Assembly (NCBI RefSeq): GCF_003012815.1
Contig: NZ_PXYJ01000003.1
Location: 248,001 to 312,000 of the forward strand
Reading direction: 5' to 3'
From: Allosphingosinicella vermicomposti
GTDB taxonomy: Bacteria; Pseudomonadota; Alphaproteobacteria; Sphingomonadales; Sphingomonadaceae
Length of the DNA: 64,000 bases
The translations under genes and the position numbers were made by a program. Within the stretch, counting starts at the first letter, position 1. Every line of letters starts with the position of its first letter. A model generated the notes under the pieces. It had not been told where the DNA came from. It made no database searches and was given only the letters and a program-made list of their open reading frames with translations. This document shows, in pieces, positions 8,745 through 17,967 of this stretch.

Positions 8745-8981
8745 ATGCGCTTCAAATCCGCCCTCGTCGCGGCGAGTCTTGCCGCTGTCCTGCCCGCGAC
8801 GGCGCCGGCCAATCCCGCCGACGCATTGTCGCTGACCCGCGCCGGACCGGCGATGGAGGACGACAATCGCCTGACGAAGGGTGAGCTTTACCCGCTGCTC
8901 GGCCTCATCGCCGTGGCGGTGCTTGCTCTCGCCTTGCTCGATGGCACCACCGAGCCGCAGGAAGAGCCGGTCAGCTCCTGA
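8745..8981 (+). CDS. Small exported membrane protein, hypothetical
   Basis: A 78-residue protein: signal-like N-terminus (MRFKSALVAASLAAVLPATAPANPADA), a short acidic middle and one transmembrane segment (YPLLGLIAVAVLALALLDG), then an acidic tail. AAGAAGGAAC lies upstream at ribosome-site spacing. The pattern LSLTRAGPAME plus a single C-terminal membrane span recurs in small uncharacterised sphingomonad proteins. No function can be assigned. Its stop codon abuts the convergent gpsA gene. Confidence 0.7.
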   Translation: MRFKSALVAASLAAVLPATAPANPADALSLTRAGPAMEDDNRLTKGELYPLLGLIAVAVLALALLDGTTEPQEEPVSS

Positions 8982-9962
8982 TCACACGCCTTCGCTGCGG
9001 AGGGGACGGGCCAAGAGGGTCTCGACCGCCGCATCGGCTGATACTGCGCCGTCGAGAAGCGCGCAAACGGCGTCGACGATCGGCATGTCGACGCCCGCCG
9101 CATCGGCGACCCGCTTGAGGACAGGAGCGGTGAAGGCGCCTTCCGCCACCGTGCGGCGGTCGGCCATCAATTCCGCCGCGCTCCGCCCCTCGCCAAGGCC
9201 CTTGCCAAGGCTGAAATTGCGCGAGCTTGTCGACGAGCAGGTGAGGACGAGGTCGCCGAGGCCGGAAAGGCCCGCCAGCGTTTCGGCGCGAGCGCCGTGC
9301 GAGACGCCGAAACGCGTCATTTCCGCAAAGCCGCGCGCGATGAGGGCGGCGCGGGCATTCTGGCCGAGACCCTTTCCCTCCACGACGCCACAAGCGATGG
9401 CGAGAACGTTCTTCACCGCGCCGCCAATTTCCGCGCCGGTCACATCATCGGAAAGATAGGGGCGGAAGCTCGGGCCAGCGAGGCGATCGCGAAGGAGGGC
9501 GCCGAGTGTTTGATTGTGAATCGCGAGCGTGACGGCAGTGGGAAGCCCGGCGGCAACCTCATGCGCGAATGTGGGGCCGGACAGGACGGCGATCGGGGCA
9601 TCGGGCTGCACTTGATGGGCAACGTGATTGAGGAGAAGGCCAGTGCCGTCCTCGATCCCCTTCGAGCAGAGAATGAGCGGCGCGGCGCGGGACGGCAGGC
9701 GGTCGAGAACCTTGCGCATATGCTGGGCGGGCGTGACAACGAGGAGCGCGTCGCAGGCGGCAAGATGGTCCAAGGCCGTGGTCGCGCGTATCGCGGGATG
9801 GAGCGGGGTGCCCGGGAGATAGAGGCGGTTTTCGTGGTCCGCGTTGATCGTTTCGACCACCTCCGCTTCCAGCGCCCAGAGCAGGGTTTCATCGCCCTTG
9901 GCTGCGGCGACCTGTGCCAGAGCCGTTCCCCAGGCGCCGCCGCCGATCACGCCAAGCTTCAT
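8982..9962 (-). CDS. gpsA: NAD(P)-dependent glycerol-3-phosphate dehydrogenase
   Basis: Makes sn-glycerol 3-phosphate from dihydroxyacetone phosphate for phospholipid synthesis. The 326-residue protein starts [16 protein letters not shown] (NAD-binding GxGxxG), has [16 protein letters not shown], the catalytic-lysine region [17 protein letters not shown], and [20 protein letters not shown] near the C-terminus. Its ATG overlaps the tsaD stop codon by 4 bp (ATGA), so the two are translationally coupled. Confidence 0.97.
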   Translation of the reverse strand: MKLGVIGGGAWGTALAQVAAAKGDETLLWALEAEVVETINADHENRLYLPGTPLHPAIRATTALDHLAACDALLVVTPAQHMRKVLDRLPSRAAPLILCSKGIEDGTGLLLNHVAHQVQPDAPIAVLSGPTFAHEVAAGLPTAVTLAIHNQTLGALLRDRLAGPSFRPYLSDDVTGAEIGGAVKNVLAIACGVVEGKGLGQNARAALIARGFAEMTRFGVSHGARAETLAGLSGLGDLVLTCSSTSSRNFSLGKGLGEGRSAAELMADRRTVAEGAFTAPVLKRVADAAGVDMPIVDAVCALLDGAVSADAAVETLLARPLRSEGV

Positions 9963-10993
9963 GCCTTTACCCCCGCGCCGCGCGCTTTTTCCGCATGTGG
10001 ATCCAACGGCCAGCGCGCCCGCGCCGCCACATCGAGATCGTCCACCAGTCCCGCTTCGAAGCGAAGTGCCCCCGCCCAGGCTATCATTGCCGCATTGTCC
10101 GTGCAGAGCCAGAGCGGGGGCGCGACGAAGGGGAGGTCATGGCTGGCGGCAAGCTGCTGAAGAGCGCCGCGCACCGCCTGATTGGCGGCGACCCCGCCCG
10201 CGACGACCAAGGCTGTTGCGCCAGCTGCATGCATCAAGGCGCGTTTCGTTCGGTCGATCAGGCAATCGACGACCGCCTTCTGGAAGGAGGCCGCGATGTC
10301 CGGAACAGTGTAGCGTCCGGATTCGCGAGCGCGCAGGACCGCGCTCTTGAGACCGGCAAAGGAGAAGTGCGGCTCGGCGGTGCCGACGAGTGGGCGCGGG
10401 AGGGGCACTGCCCTCGAGTCGCCTTCCTGCGCCGTCTTCTCGACCGCCGGGCCGCCGGGGAAGCCGAGGCCGAGCAGCTTCGCACTCTTGTCAAAGGCTT
10501 CGCCCGCCGCATCGTCGATGGTGGTGGCGAGGCGGCGGTATCGGCCGACGCCTTCGACGAACAGCAATTGGCAATGGCCGCCCGATACGAGGAGCAGGAG
10601 ATAGGGGAAAGCGAGATCTGGATCGGTCAGCATCGGCGAAAGGGCATGGCCTTCGAGATGGTTGACCGCGACCAGCGGCTTGTTCGCAGACAGGGAGAGG
10701 CCCTTTGCAGTCATGAGGCCGACCATCACGCCGCCGATGAGGCCCGGGCCAGCCGTCGCCGCAATGGCATCGACCTGGCCGAGCGGAATATTTGCTTCGG
10801 CCAGGACCTCTTCGATCAGCGAGGGCAGGATTTCGACATGGGCGCGGGCGGCGATTTCAGGGACGACGCCGCCAAACGGGCGATGCGCGCTTTCCTGCCC
10901 CGCAACGCGATGGGCGAGGATGCGGCGGTCGGCGGTGACGAGCGCCGCCGCCGTTTCATCGCAGCTCGATTCAATGCCGAGGATAAGGCTCAT
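9959..10993 (-). CDS. tsaD: tRNA N6-threonylcarbamoyladenosine transferase TsaD
   Basis: Catalytic subunit for the t6A37 modification of ANN-decoding tRNAs. The 344-residue ASKHA-fold protein begins [17 protein letters not shown] and carries the metal-binding region [11 protein letters not shown], the ATP-binding motifs [24 protein letters not shown] and [14 protein letters not shown], and [12 protein letters not shown] near the C-terminus. Length is normal. It is the first gene of the coupled tsaD-gpsA pair. Confidence 0.97.
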   Translation of the reverse strand: MSLILGIESSCDETAAALVTADRRILAHRVAGQESAHRPFGGVVPEIAARAHVEILPSLIEEVLAEANIPLGQVDAIAATAGPGLIGGVMVGLMTAKGLSLSANKPLVAVNHLEGHALSPMLTDPDLAFPYLLLLVSGGHCQLLFVEGVGRYRRLATTIDDAAGEAFDKSAKLLGLGFPGGPAVEKTAQEGDSRAVPLPRPLVGTAEPHFSFAGLKSAVLRARESGRYTVPDIAASFQKAVVDCLIDRTKRALMHAAGATALVVAGGVAANQAVRGALQQLAASHDLPFVAPPLWLCTDNAAMIAWAGALRFEAGLVDDLDVAARARWPLDPHAEKARGAGVKA

Positions 10994-11044
10994 GCCCCGT
11001 CCCTGCCATCAGATGCGCGGATCAACAACCTTTGCCGCGTGGGC

Positions 11045-11083
11045 AAAAAGAAAAGGCGCGGACGGTTTCCCATCCGCGCCTTT
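11045..11083 (-). terminator. Rho-independent terminator of rpmI-rplT
   Basis: Read on the minus strand, AAAGGCGCGGA and TCCGCGCCTTT form an 11-bp stem with a 10-nt loop, followed by TTTTCTTTTT. It lies 24 bp after the rplT stop codon. Confidence 0.85.
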
Positions 11084-11106
11084 AATCTTCGTGTCGCTTG
11101 TGGCGC

Positions 11107-11472
11107 TCAGGCCTGCTTGGGCAGGGCCGCTTGCGCCTGGGCAACGATCGCCTTGAACGCATCGCCTTCGTGCATCGCGATATCGGCCAGGACCTTGCGG
11201 TCGAGATCGACGCCAGCGAGCTTCAGGCCGTGCATGAACTGGCCATAGGTCAGGCCTTCCATGCGGACGGCGGCGTTGATGCGCTGGATCCAAAGGGCGC
11301 GGAAGCTCCGCTTCTTCACCTTGCGGTCGCGATAGGCGTACTGGCCAGCCTTTTCGACGGCCTGACGCGCGATACGGATCGTGTTCTTGCGACGGCCATA
11401 ATAGCCCTTCGCCTGATCCAAAATCCTCTTATGCTTCGCCTTGGTGGTTACACCGCGTTTCACACGTGCCAT
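11107..11472 (-). CDS. rplT: 50S ribosomal protein L20
   Basis: Early-assembly protein of the large ribosomal subunit. The 121-residue basic protein starts [28 protein letters not shown] and has [13 protein letters not shown], both diagnostic of bL20. It is 12 bp after rpmI and followed by a strong terminator. The family often represses its own operon through a leader structure; I could not identify one here. Confidence 0.98.
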   Translation of the reverse strand: MARVKRGVTTKAKHKRILDQAKGYYGRRKNTIRIARQAVEKAGQYAYRDRKVKKRSFRALWIQRINAAVRMEGLTYGQFMHGLKLAGVDLDRKVLADIAMHEGDAFKAIVAQAQAALPKQA

Positions 11473-11484
11473 GCTCTAATCTCC

Positions 11485-11688
11485 TTAACGCAGGCCGTAG
11501 GGCGCCCAAAGCTTCACGCGCGCCGTATCGGCGTCGGCGAGAACTTCGGTGCCGCGGTTCTGGCGGATATACTTGGCATTGTGGCTGATCAGGCGGTGGC
11601 GCTTGCCGGCGACCCCATGCTTCACCTTGCCGGTGGCGGTGAGCTTGAAGCGCTTCTTCACGCCGCTCTTCGTCTTCAGTTTGGGCAT
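11485..11688 (-). CDS. rpmI: 50S ribosomal protein L35
   Basis: A 67-residue basic ribosomal protein beginning [23 protein letters not shown] and ending with the [17 protein letters not shown] block typical of bL35. The ATG at 11688 gives the canonical N-terminus and is preceded by an AAGGAGA ribosome site; the longer upstream reading frame is not coding. First gene of rpmI-rplT; infC and thrS, often linked to it in other bacteria, lie about 27 kb away. Confidence 0.97.
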   Translation of the reverse strand: MPKLKTKSGVKKRFKLTATGKVKHGVAGKRHRLISHNAKYIRQNRGTEVLADADTARVKLWAPYGLR

Positions 11689-11834
11689 TTTCGTCTCCTT
11701 TGCCGCTTTTGGCGGACGGTTATGAACAGCCACGGCAGCCCTAGTCGCCGGGCGGTTCGATTCTTCCAATATAACTTGGAAAGGCGCGCCTATACGGGGG
11801 AAGGGGCGAGGGCGCAAGGGCGGAGGCAGCTGCC

Positions 11835-12341
11835 TTATTGGTCGTATTTCAGTCCCGCGACCGGCACCGCCTTATCAAACGCTTCGGGCGGTGTGTCCGA
11901 ATCCGCGTCGCTGACGATCGCCCAATTGCCGTCCGGCTGCTTGGCGAGAACGGTCATGAACTTGCCGTTGCTGATGATCGGCGCGCCGCCCTTTTCCAAA
12001 ATATAGGTCGTGCGGACGAAGCCGTGATCGATATAGACGTCGCCAAGACGCTTCCGCTCGGCAACCCGGAAACGGATGTCGACATGTCCGCCCTTGTCCT
12101 TCACCTGCCTTTGAAAGCCCGACAGTCCGGTCATCAACCGTTGGTAATCGTCGATCCCTGCCTTGGCGTTGCGCGGATTATAGGTCGCGCCGGGAGCATA
12201 AACCTTATCGAGGCTCGCAGGATCGAGAGCGCGATAGGATGCCGCCATTCGCTCATAGACGGCATTGGCGGCCTCGTCATTCGCGGCGGCCGGCGACCCG
12301 AGCGCAACTGCAAGCGAGATCGCTGCAAAGACAGGTTTCAT
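11835..12341 (-). CDS. Secreted NTF2-like (SnoaL/DUF4440-type) protein
   Basis: A 168-residue protein with a signal peptide ([20 protein letters not shown]) and a cone-shaped NTF2-like fold suggested by [30 protein letters not shown], the mid-protein helix region and the C-terminal strands ([23 protein letters not shown]). Such domains bind small ligands or catalyse simple reactions; no conserved active site is visible. It sits between rpmI and prs on the same strand, 15 bp from prs. Confidence 0.75.
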   Translation of the reverse strand: MKPVFAAISLAVALGSPAAANDEAANAVYERMAASYRALDPASLDKVYAPGATYNPRNAKAGIDDYQRLMTGLSGFQRQVKDKGGHVDIRFRVAERKRLGDVYIDHGFVRTTYILEKGGAPIISNGKFMTVLAKQPDGNWAIVSDADSDTPPEAFDKAVPVAGLKYDQ

Positions 12342-12356
12342 GATTACCCCCCACTT

Positions 12357-13292
12357 TTAATCGAAGAGGCTGGAGACCGAGCTTTCCTGCGAGATGCGGC
12401 GGATCGCTTCGGCGAGCAGCGGGGCGACGGTGAGGATGCGGATCTTGTCCGATCCCTTCACGATGTCATGGAGACCAATGGAATCGGTGACGACAAGTTC
12501 CCGAAGCTCGGACTTCTCGACGCGGGCGACGGCGCCGCCCGACAGCACGCCGTGGGTGCAATAAGCGACGACATCTTCGGCGCCCGCTTGCTTCAAGGCG
12601 GCGGCGGCATTGCAGAGCGTGCCCGCCGAATCGACGATATCGTCGATGAGGATGCAGAAGCGACCGCGCACGTCGCCGATAATGTTCATCACCTCCGATT
12701 CGCCGGCGCGTTCGCGGCGCTTGTCGACGATGGCGAGCGGGGCGTTGTTGAGGCGCTTGGCAAGGGCGCGGGCGCGGACCACGCCGCCGACGTCGGGCGA
12801 CACCACCGTGATATTCTCACCCGCAAAGCGCGCCTGGATGTCGGCCGACATGACGGGCGCCGCATAGAGATTATCGGTCGGAATATCGAAAAAGCCCTGG
12901 ATCTGACCGGCGTGGAGATCGATCGACAGGACGCGATTGGCGCCCGCAACGGTGATGAGATTGGCGACGAGCTTGGCGGAAATCGGCGTCCGGGGCCCGG
13001 GCTTCCGGTCTTGCCGCGCATAGCCGAAATAAGGGAGGACGGCGGTAATGCGCTTGGCCGACGAACGGCGGAGCGCGTCGATGCAGATGAGCAGCTCCAT
13101 GAGATTGTCGTTGGCCGGATAAGCGGTCGGCTGGATGACGAACACATCTTCGCCGCGCACATTCTCGTTGATCTCGACGAACACTTCCTCGTCGGCGAAG
13201 CGCTTCACGGCCGCATCGGTCATCGGGATTTCAAGGTATTTGGCGATGTCCTTCGCGAGCGGAAGGTTCGCATTGCCCGACATCAATTTCAT
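12357..13292 (-). CDS. prs: Ribose-phosphate pyrophosphokinase
   Basis: Makes PRPP from ribose 5-phosphate and ATP for nucleotide, histidine and tryptophan synthesis. The 311-residue protein starts [17 protein letters not shown], has [21 protein letters not shown], the ATP-binding [10 protein letters not shown] segment, [13 protein letters not shown], the flexible loop [13 protein letters not shown] and the PRPP loop [17 protein letters not shown] chose the ATG at 13292, which gives the normal family length; an in-frame upstream extension is not conserved. Divergent from gltX. Confidence 0.97.
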   Translation of the reverse strand: MKLMSGNANLPLAKDIAKYLEIPMTDAAVKRFADEEVFVEINENVRGEDVFVIQPTAYPANDNLMELLICIDALRRSSAKRITAVLPYFGYARQDRKPGPRTPISAKLVANLITVAGANRVLSIDLHAGQIQGFFDIPTDNLYAAPVMSADIQARFAGENITVVSPDVGGVVRARALAKRLNNAPLAIVDKRRERAGESEVMNIIGDVRGRFCILIDDIVDSAGTLCNAAAALKQAGAEDVVAYCTHGVLSGGAVARVEKSELRELVVTDSIGLHDIVKGSDKIRILTVAPLLAEAIRRISQESSVSSLFD

Positions 13293-13393
13293 GATTGGTC
13301 CCCGTGCGGCTGGCTTGATGCCCTTTAAGCGGCGGAAGGGCCGCGCGGCAAGGGGCGTTGCCGATGCGCCAACCGCCAAGTAGAGGCTGGGTG

Positions 13394-14731
13394 ATGGACG
13401 TCATCACCCGCTTCGCACCTTCCCCGACCGGCACGCTTCATGTCGGCAATATCCGCACCGCGCTCCACAATTGGCTGTGGGCGAAGCGGCACGGCGGACG
13501 CTTCATCCTTCGCCTCGACGATACCGACAAAGAGCGGTCGCGGGAGGAATATGCCGATTCGATCAAGGCGGACCTCCAATGGCTGGGCCTCGACTGGGAC
13601 GAAGAGCATCGCCAGTCGCAGCGCTTCCACCGCTATGAAGAGGCGCTCGACCGGCTGCGCGAGGCGGGGCGCGTATATCCCTGCTACGAGACCGCGCAGG
13701 AACTGGATCTGAAGCGCAAGGTGCAATTGAGCCGGGGCAAGCCGCCGGTTTACGATCGCGCCGCTCTGGACCTCACCGACGCTGATTTCGTGCGCTACGA
13801 GAATGAGGGACGGCAGCCGCACTGGCGCTTCAAGCTCGATCATTCGAAGGCGATCGAATGGCATGACGGCATTCGCGGTCCGCAGCATTTCGATCCGGCG
13901 CTGCTGTCCGATCCCGTGATCCGGCGTGAGGATGGCAGCTGGCTCTACATGCTGCCGAGCGTCGTTGACGATATCGACATGGGGGTCACCCACGTCGTGC
14001 GTGGCGAAGATCACGTCACCAACACCGGCCTTCAGCTCCAGATGTTCGAGGCGCTCGGCGCGCCGGTTCCAGCCTTTGCGCATGAGGCTTTGCTCGTGGG
14101 CTCGGAAGGGAAGTTGTCGAAGCGGCTGGGATCGCTCGGCGTCGAGGCGATGCGCGAGACGGGGATCGAGCCGATGGCGCTGATCGCCAAGCTCGCCCGC
14201 ATCGGGACCAGCCAGCCGGTCGAGGCTGTAACGACGCCGCAGCCGCTGATCGCGCATTTCTGCTTCGACACATTCGGCCGCGCACCGGCCCGGTTCGACA
14301 TGGAGGAGCTTGAAAGCCTCAATGCCCGGATCATCCACCAGCTCGATTTTGACCAGGTCGCGGACGGCCTGCCCAATGGCATGGACCGCGCCGGGTGGGA
14401 GGTCGTTCGCCCGAACCTCCACACCGTCGCGGAGGCAGCCGATTGGTGGCATATCGTCGAAGGGCCTGTGACGGTTACAGCCGATCCCGCCGACACGGAT
14501 TTGCTGGCCGCCGCCGTTGCGGTTGCAGATGGGACGGACTGGACGGATGGGCCCTGGCAGGCACTGACCAGCGCCCTGAAAGCCCAGACAGGGCGGACGG
14601 GCAAGGCCCTGTTCCTGCCGCTCCGCCGCGCCCTCACCGGACGGGACAGCGGCCCCGAAATGGGGGCGCTCGTCAAGCTGATCGGCAAGGAGCGCAGCAT
14701 TCAGCGGTTGAAGGCGGCGGCGGGCCTGTAA
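13394..14731 (+). CDS. gltX: Glutamyl-tRNA synthetase
   Basis: Class I synthetase charging tRNA with glutamate. The 445-residue protein begins [27 protein letters not shown] (HIGH-type motif LHVGN) and carries GKLSKRLGS, the KMSKS counterpart. The length is on the short side but the anticodon-binding region is present. The start at 13394 is set by the family N-terminus. Alphaproteobacteria often hold two gltX-type genes, one able to act on tRNA-Gln; which one this is cannot be told here. Confidence 0.95.
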   Translation: MDVITRFAPSPTGTLHVGNIRTALHNWLWAKRHGGRFILRLDDTDKERSREEYADSIKADLQWLGLDWDEEHRQSQRFHRYEEALDRLREAGRVYPCYETAQELDLKRKVQLSRGKPPVYDRAALDLTDADFVRYENEGRQPHWRFKLDHSKAIEWHDGIRGPQHFDPALLSDPVIRREDGSWLYMLPSVVDDIDMGVTHVVRGEDHVTNTGLQLQMFEALGAPVPAFAHEALLVGSEGKLSKRLGSLGVEAMRETGIEPMALIAKLARIGTSQPVEAVTTPQPLIAHFCFDTFGRAPARFDMEELESLNARIIHQLDFDQVADGLPNGMDRAGWEVVRPNLHTVAEAADWWHIVEGPVTVTADPADTDLLAAAVAVADGTDWTDGPWQALTSALKAQTGRTGKALFLPLRRALTGRDSGPEMGALVKLIGKERSIQRLKAAAGL

Positions 14732-14738
14732 GTTTCCT

Positions 14739-14823
14739 CGTCATTGCGAGGAGCGGAGCGGGACGGCAATCCATTTTGCCCTTATGTGCGGCACTGGATT
14801 GCTTCGCTTCGATTCCAATGACG
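14739..14823. repeat. Palindromic repeat, CGTCATTGCGAG family
   Basis: CGTCATTGCGAGGAGCG and GGCAATCCA on the left are answered by TGGATTGC and an imperfect CAATGACGA on the right. It begins 8 bp after the gltX stop. Other copies are at 15993 and 22627. Confidence 0.85.
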
Positions 14824-14883
14824 AAAGGCTTTGCCAATTCTCGAGAATTCTTCCTCTAAACATAGAATCCTCTTGTCAAAGCA

Positions 14884-14908
14884 ACATTATATCATCACGA
14901 TATAATGT
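14884..14908. promoter_or_regulatory. Perfect 10-bp inverted repeat upstream of the tonB-like gene
   Basis: ACATTATATC, a 5-bp spacer (ATCAC), then GATATAATGT: a perfect dyad 40 bp before the ATG at 14949, in a locally AT-rich promoter region. The half-site spacing fits a dimeric repressor. No regulator gene is adjacent. Confidence 0.6.
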
Positions 14909-14948
14909 AACGTCATCGCGGAGAATGGCGTGAGCTAGGAGAGATGAG

Positions 14949-15617
14949 ATGGAAGGAGGATTTCTCGCCCCCCGAACCAGCAATGCCGCAAGCCTGCTGG
15001 TCGTCGTCGCGCTGCATGGCGCTGCTTTGACGGCCTTGGCGCTGTCCAAGATGGACATGCCGATCAAGGCCTTCATTCCCCGGCTGACGGTTGAAAATAT
15101 CCCCTTGCCGAAAGATCCGCCGGAAGTGGTGCCCGACCCGCAGCCCGAAGCGCGCAAGCCGACGGCGCCCTCGGAGCTTCTTGCGTTGAAGCCACCCGTC
15201 GAATTGCCGAGACATTCGGAAGTTGAGGGCAAAACCGATCCATTGCCGACGCCGAACATCGAGAGCCAGCCGGGCCGAGAGGTCGTCATTCCCGAAGATA
15301 AGGGGACGGCCGTGCAGATCCCCAATCCGGTCCGGATCGCCGCCGCCATCGACCCCCGCCATGCCGGTGCGCTTCAGCCGCCTTACCCGGCGTCCGAACA
15401 GCGTATGGGCAACGAAGGCAAGGTGTCGGTGCGGGTGACGATCGGCACGGACGGCCGAGTGAAGGCGGTGAGCCGGGTGTCCGCGACGAGCGACGCTTTT
15501 TGGAAGGCCACCGAACGACAGGCTCTGAGCCGCTGGCGCTTCCGCCCCGCAACCGTGGACGGCAAGCCGGTGGAAAGCGAAAAGGTGATGAGCGTCACGT
15601 TCCGACTGGATAGCTGA
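14949..15617 (+). CDS. TonB-like energy transducer
   Basis: Inner-membrane-anchored periplasmic protein that couples the proton motive force to outer-membrane transport. The 222-residue protein has an N-terminal anchor (ASLLVVVALHGAALTALALS), a Pro-rich stretch (IPLPKDPPEVVPDPQPEARKP) and a C-terminal TonB domain (PPYPASEQRMGNEGKVSVRVTIGTDGRV ... ALSRWRFRPATVDGKPV). AGGAGAGATGAG precedes the ATG. No exbB/exbD is adjacent. It may serve TonB-dependent receptors such as the one at 35760-38636. Confidence 0.9.
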   Translation: MEGGFLAPRTSNAASLLVVVALHGAALTALALSKMDMPIKAFIPRLTVENIPLPKDPPEVVPDPQPEARKPTAPSELLALKPPVELPRHSEVEGKTDPLPTPNIESQPGREVVIPEDKGTAVQIPNPVRIAAAIDPRHAGALQPPYPASEQRMGNEGKVSVRVTIGTDGRVKAVSRVSATSDAFWKATERQALSRWRFRPATVDGKPVESEKVMSVTFRLDS

Positions 15618-15628
15618 CGCCGCGAAGG

Positions 15629-15655
15629 GGCTGGCCTAAATGCCGGGCCAGCCCT
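15629..15655 (+). terminator. Probable terminator after the tonB-like gene
   Basis: GGGCTGGCC and GGCCAGCCC form a 9-bp stem with a 9-nt loop, 12 bp past the stop codon, followed by a pyrimidine-rich run (TATCTTCCCTCTT). The T-tract is imperfect. Confidence 0.55.
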
Positions 15656-15667
15656 ATCTTCCCTCTT

Positions 15668-15985
15668 ATGGCTCTGCCCAAACCCTCGTCGCCCAAGGTG
15701 CTGCTCGCGGACCTCAAGGCATTCATGCGGGAGCGCAGCCGCCATCAGTGGATCGCAGCTTTCTTTGCCGTCGTTATGCCGGTCGTGATCCTGGTCGGCT
15801 TCTACTACGACTCGCAAACCAATATCGCGCCGGGCGAGCAAGTGATTTACGTCGAAAACTGGAAGGCTGACCGCACGGACGCGGAAATCATCGCCCAGCA
15901 GAAGATCGACCAGGCCGAAAAGGAAAAACGCGCGGCCGCCCGCCAGCGCGAATTCCAGAAACTCGAAAAGCGTCTTGGCATCTAA
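15668..15985 (+). CDS. Single-span membrane protein, hypothetical
   Basis: A 105-residue protein with one hydrophobic segment (WIAAFFAVVMPVVILVGFYY) after a basic N-terminus, an extracytoplasmic middle (NIAPGEQVIYVENWKADRTDAEI) and a charged helical tail (QQKIDQAEKEKRAAARQREFQKLEKRL), probably coiled-coil. It resembles uncharacterised short membrane proteins of sphingomonads; no function can be assigned. It lies between the tonB-like gene and ribD. Confidence 0.75.
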   Translation: MALPKPSSPKVLLADLKAFMRERSRHQWIAAFFAVVMPVVILVGFYYDSQTNIAPGEQVIYVENWKADRTDAEIIAQQKIDQAEKEKRAAARQREFQKLEKRLGI

Positions 15986-15992
15986 TCTCCCT

Positions 15993-16080
15993 CGTCATTG
16001 CGAGCATAGCGAAGCAATCCAGCGGCTCGGGGTTGGCCGCAGGGTGGATTGCTTCGTCGCTACGCCCCTCGCGATGACGA
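15993..16080. repeat. Palindromic repeat, CGTCATTGCGAG family
   Basis: CGTCATTGCGAGCATAGCGAAGCAATCCA on the left mirrors TGGATTGCTTCGTCGC...CTCGCGATGACG on the right. It lies between the membrane protein gene and ribD. Confidence 0.87.
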
Positions 16081-16095
16081 AGTGAGGGTTGGCCT

Positions 16096-17076
16096 GTGAT
16101 GGATGATGAAGGCTGGATGAAGTCCGCCATAGCGCTTGGGGCGGAAGCGCGGGGGACGACGGCGCCCAATCCCAATGTCGGCTGCGTGATCGTGAAGGAC
16201 GGGCGGGCCGTTGGTCATGGCCGCACCCAGCCCGGCGGCCGCCCTCATGCCGAAGCGGTGGCGCTGGAGCGGGCGGGCGTCGAGGCGGAAGGCGCCACGA
16301 TCTATGTCTCACTCGAACCGTGCGCGCATGACAGCGCGCGGGGCCCGGCCTGTGCCGACCTGCTTGTCGCGGCGCGACCGGCGCGCGTGGTGATCGCGGC
16401 GACGGACCCCGATCCGCGCACCAACGGCAGGGGCGCCGCACGGCTTCGCGAGGCCGGTATCGAGGTTGAAACCGGCATCCTAGCCGATGAGGCCAAAGCG
16501 GGGATGGAAGGCTTCTTTTCCCGCATCATTCAGGGGCGGCCCTTCGTCACCCTGAAGCTTGCCATGTCATTGGACGGCAAGATCGCACTGCCCTCGGGCG
16601 AGAGTAAATGGATTACCGGGGAGGATGCGCGGCGCCACGTCCATGAGGTGCGCGCGCAGAGCGACATGATCCTCGTCGGGCGCGGCACATTGCTTGCAGA
16701 CGACCCGAAATTGAACGTGCGCCTGCCGGGCCTCGAAGACCGCTCGCCGCGCAAGGCGCTGCTGACGCGTGGCGAGGCGCCGGAGGGCTGGACCGGCCTT
16801 TCCGGTCCCGAGGCGATATTCGATCTTGGCGACGTCAACGATCTGCTCGTCGAGGGCGGATCGGGCGCGGCGTCGGCTTTCCTCGCCGCCGATCTCGTCG
16901 ATCGCCTGCTTCTCTACCGCGCGCCGATCCTGATCGGGGAGGGCAAGTCGGCGCTGGGCTATATCGGCCTCACCAGCCTTGCCGACGCGCACCAGCGCTG
17001 GCGCTTCGACCATGCGGAGACGCTTGGCATCGACCGGCTGGAAGTCTACGAGCGCGACAGGCTTGGCCCGAGTTAG
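16096..17076 (+). CDS. ribD: Bifunctional riboflavin deaminase/reductase RibD
   Basis: Second and third steps of riboflavin synthesis. The N-terminal cytidine-deaminase-like domain has the zinc motif HAEAVAL with YVSLEPCAHDSARGPACADLL; the C-terminal reductase domain has KLAMSLDGKIALPSGESKWITGEDAR, ILVGRGTLLADDPKLNVR and LLVEGGSGAASAFL. The 326 residues are slightly shorter than the usual 360-370. First gene of the ribD-ribE-ribBX-ribH cluster. Confidence 0.96.
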   Translation: MMDDEGWMKSAIALGAEARGTTAPNPNVGCVIVKDGRAVGHGRTQPGGRPHAEAVALERAGVEAEGATIYVSLEPCAHDSARGPACADLLVAARPARVVIAATDPDPRTNGRGAARLREAGIEVETGILADEAKAGMEGFFSRIIQGRPFVTLKLAMSLDGKIALPSGESKWITGEDARRHVHEVRAQSDMILVGRGTLLADDPKLNVRLPGLEDRSPRKALLTRGEAPEGWTGLSGPEAIFDLGDVNDLLVEGGSGAASAFLAADLVDRLLLYRAPILIGEGKSALGYIGLTSLADAHQRWRFDHAETLGIDRLEVYERDRLGPS

Positions 17077-17087
17077 AATTCACGATC

Positions 17088-17156
17088 GTTCCCCGGCAAA
17101 CGCCGGGGTCCAGTTTCACAGATCTGCGCCACTGGGCTCCGGCCTTCGCCGGAGCA
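17088..17156. repeat. Palindromic repeat, CCGG-core family
   Basis: Left hairpin CCCCGGCAAACGCCGGGG, then CCAG, and right hairpin CTCCGGCCTTCGCCGGAG, with CCAG and CTGG complementary. It fills much of the ribD-ribE gap. Confidence 0.87.
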
Positions 17157-17185
17157 CTGCTTCCATAACCCAAGGTTGGTAAGAC

Positions 17186-17791
17186 ATGTTCACCGGCATC
17201 ATCACCAGCATCGGCACGATCACCGCCGCCGAGCAGAAAGGCGACCTGCGCCTGCGCATCGCCTGTTCTTATGACATGGACAGCGTCGATCTCGGCGCAT
17301 CGATCGCATGTTCGGGCGTGTGCCTGACGGTCGTGGACAAGGGGCCCGGCTGGTTCGACGTCGACCTCTCCGCCGAAACCGTATCGCGCAGCGCGCCGGG
17401 CCTGTGGACGGCCGGCAATCGCCTCAACCTGGAACGCGCGCTGAAGGTGGGTGACGAGCTTGGCGGCCATATCGTCACCGGCCATGTCGACGGCATCGGC
17501 ACCGTCGAAGGCGCGGTTGCGGTCGGCGATTCGCTGCGCATGACCGTGATCGCCGACGAAGCGCTCGCCCAATATATCGCACCGAAGGGCTCGATCACGC
17601 TGGACGGCGTCTCGCTGACCATCAACGAGGTTGAGGGGATCGCCGACGGCGTGCGCTTCGCAATCAACATCATTCCCCATACCGCGCAGCAGACGACGTT
17701 TACCGATGTAGCGCCGGGGCGAAAGCTTAATATCGAGATCGATATTCTCGCCCGGTATCTCGGCCGGATGATGGAGATGAGGGCGCAATGA
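17186..17791 (+). CDS. ribE: Riboflavin synthase, alpha chain
   Basis: Dismutates two 6,7-dimethyl-8-ribityllumazine molecules to riboflavin. The 201-residue protein has the two-fold repeat of the family: MFTGIITSIGTI ... SIACSGVCLTVVD in the first barrel and GGHIVTGHVDGIGTV ... GSITLDGVSLTINEV in the second. The symbol ribE follows Bacillus use (ribC in E. coli). Second gene of the riboflavin cluster. Confidence 0.97.
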   Translation: MFTGIITSIGTITAAEQKGDLRLRIACSYDMDSVDLGASIACSGVCLTVVDKGPGWFDVDLSAETVSRSAPGLWTAGNRLNLERALKVGDELGGHIVTGHVDGIGTVEGAVAVGDSLRMTVIADEALAQYIAPKGSITLDGVSLTINEVEGIADGVRFAINIIPHTAQQTTFTDVAPGRKLNIEIDILARYLGRMMEMRAQ

Positions 17792-17797
17792 CCCGTC

Positions 17798-17910
17798 CCG
17801 TTCGTGCTGAGTAGGGACTGAGCGAAGCCGAAGGCCCGTATCGAAGCATCTCGTGCTAAACCCTTCGATACGCCGTTTCGGCAAGCTCAACAGCTACTCA
17901 GGGCGAATGG
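17798..17910. repeat. Palindromic repeat, CCGTTCG...CGAACGG family (long form)
   Basis: CCGTTCGTGCTGAGTAGGG on the left against CTACTCAGGGCGAATGG on the right, with inner arms around CGTATCGAAG and CTTCGATACG. 113 bp, starting 7 bp past the ribE stop. The copy at 44738-44863 has the same long architecture. Confidence 0.87.
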
Positions 17911-17915
17911 ACAGA

Positions 17916-17956
17916 GTGATGTGATTAACTATTGTGTCATCACATTGCAATGTGAT
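17916..17956. promoter_or_regulatory. Putative operator upstream of the HTH-RibB gene
   Basis: ATCACATTGCAATGTGAT at 17939-17956 is a perfect 18-bp palindrome ending 11 bp before the ATG at 17968. A third copy of the half-site TGTGAT lies at 17920-17925, and GTGATG (17916) pairs with CATCAC (17938). No FMN riboswitch was recognised here. The downstream gene encodes an HTH domain, so self-binding is a reasonable hypothesis. Confidence 0.6.
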
Positions 17957-17967
17957 AGCGGGCTTCA

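Noticed and set aside
14739-16080. Repeated CGTCATTGCGAG units as a CRISPR array
   Set aside because: Copies are palindromic, spaced irregularly and separated by genes; no regular spacers and no cas genes.
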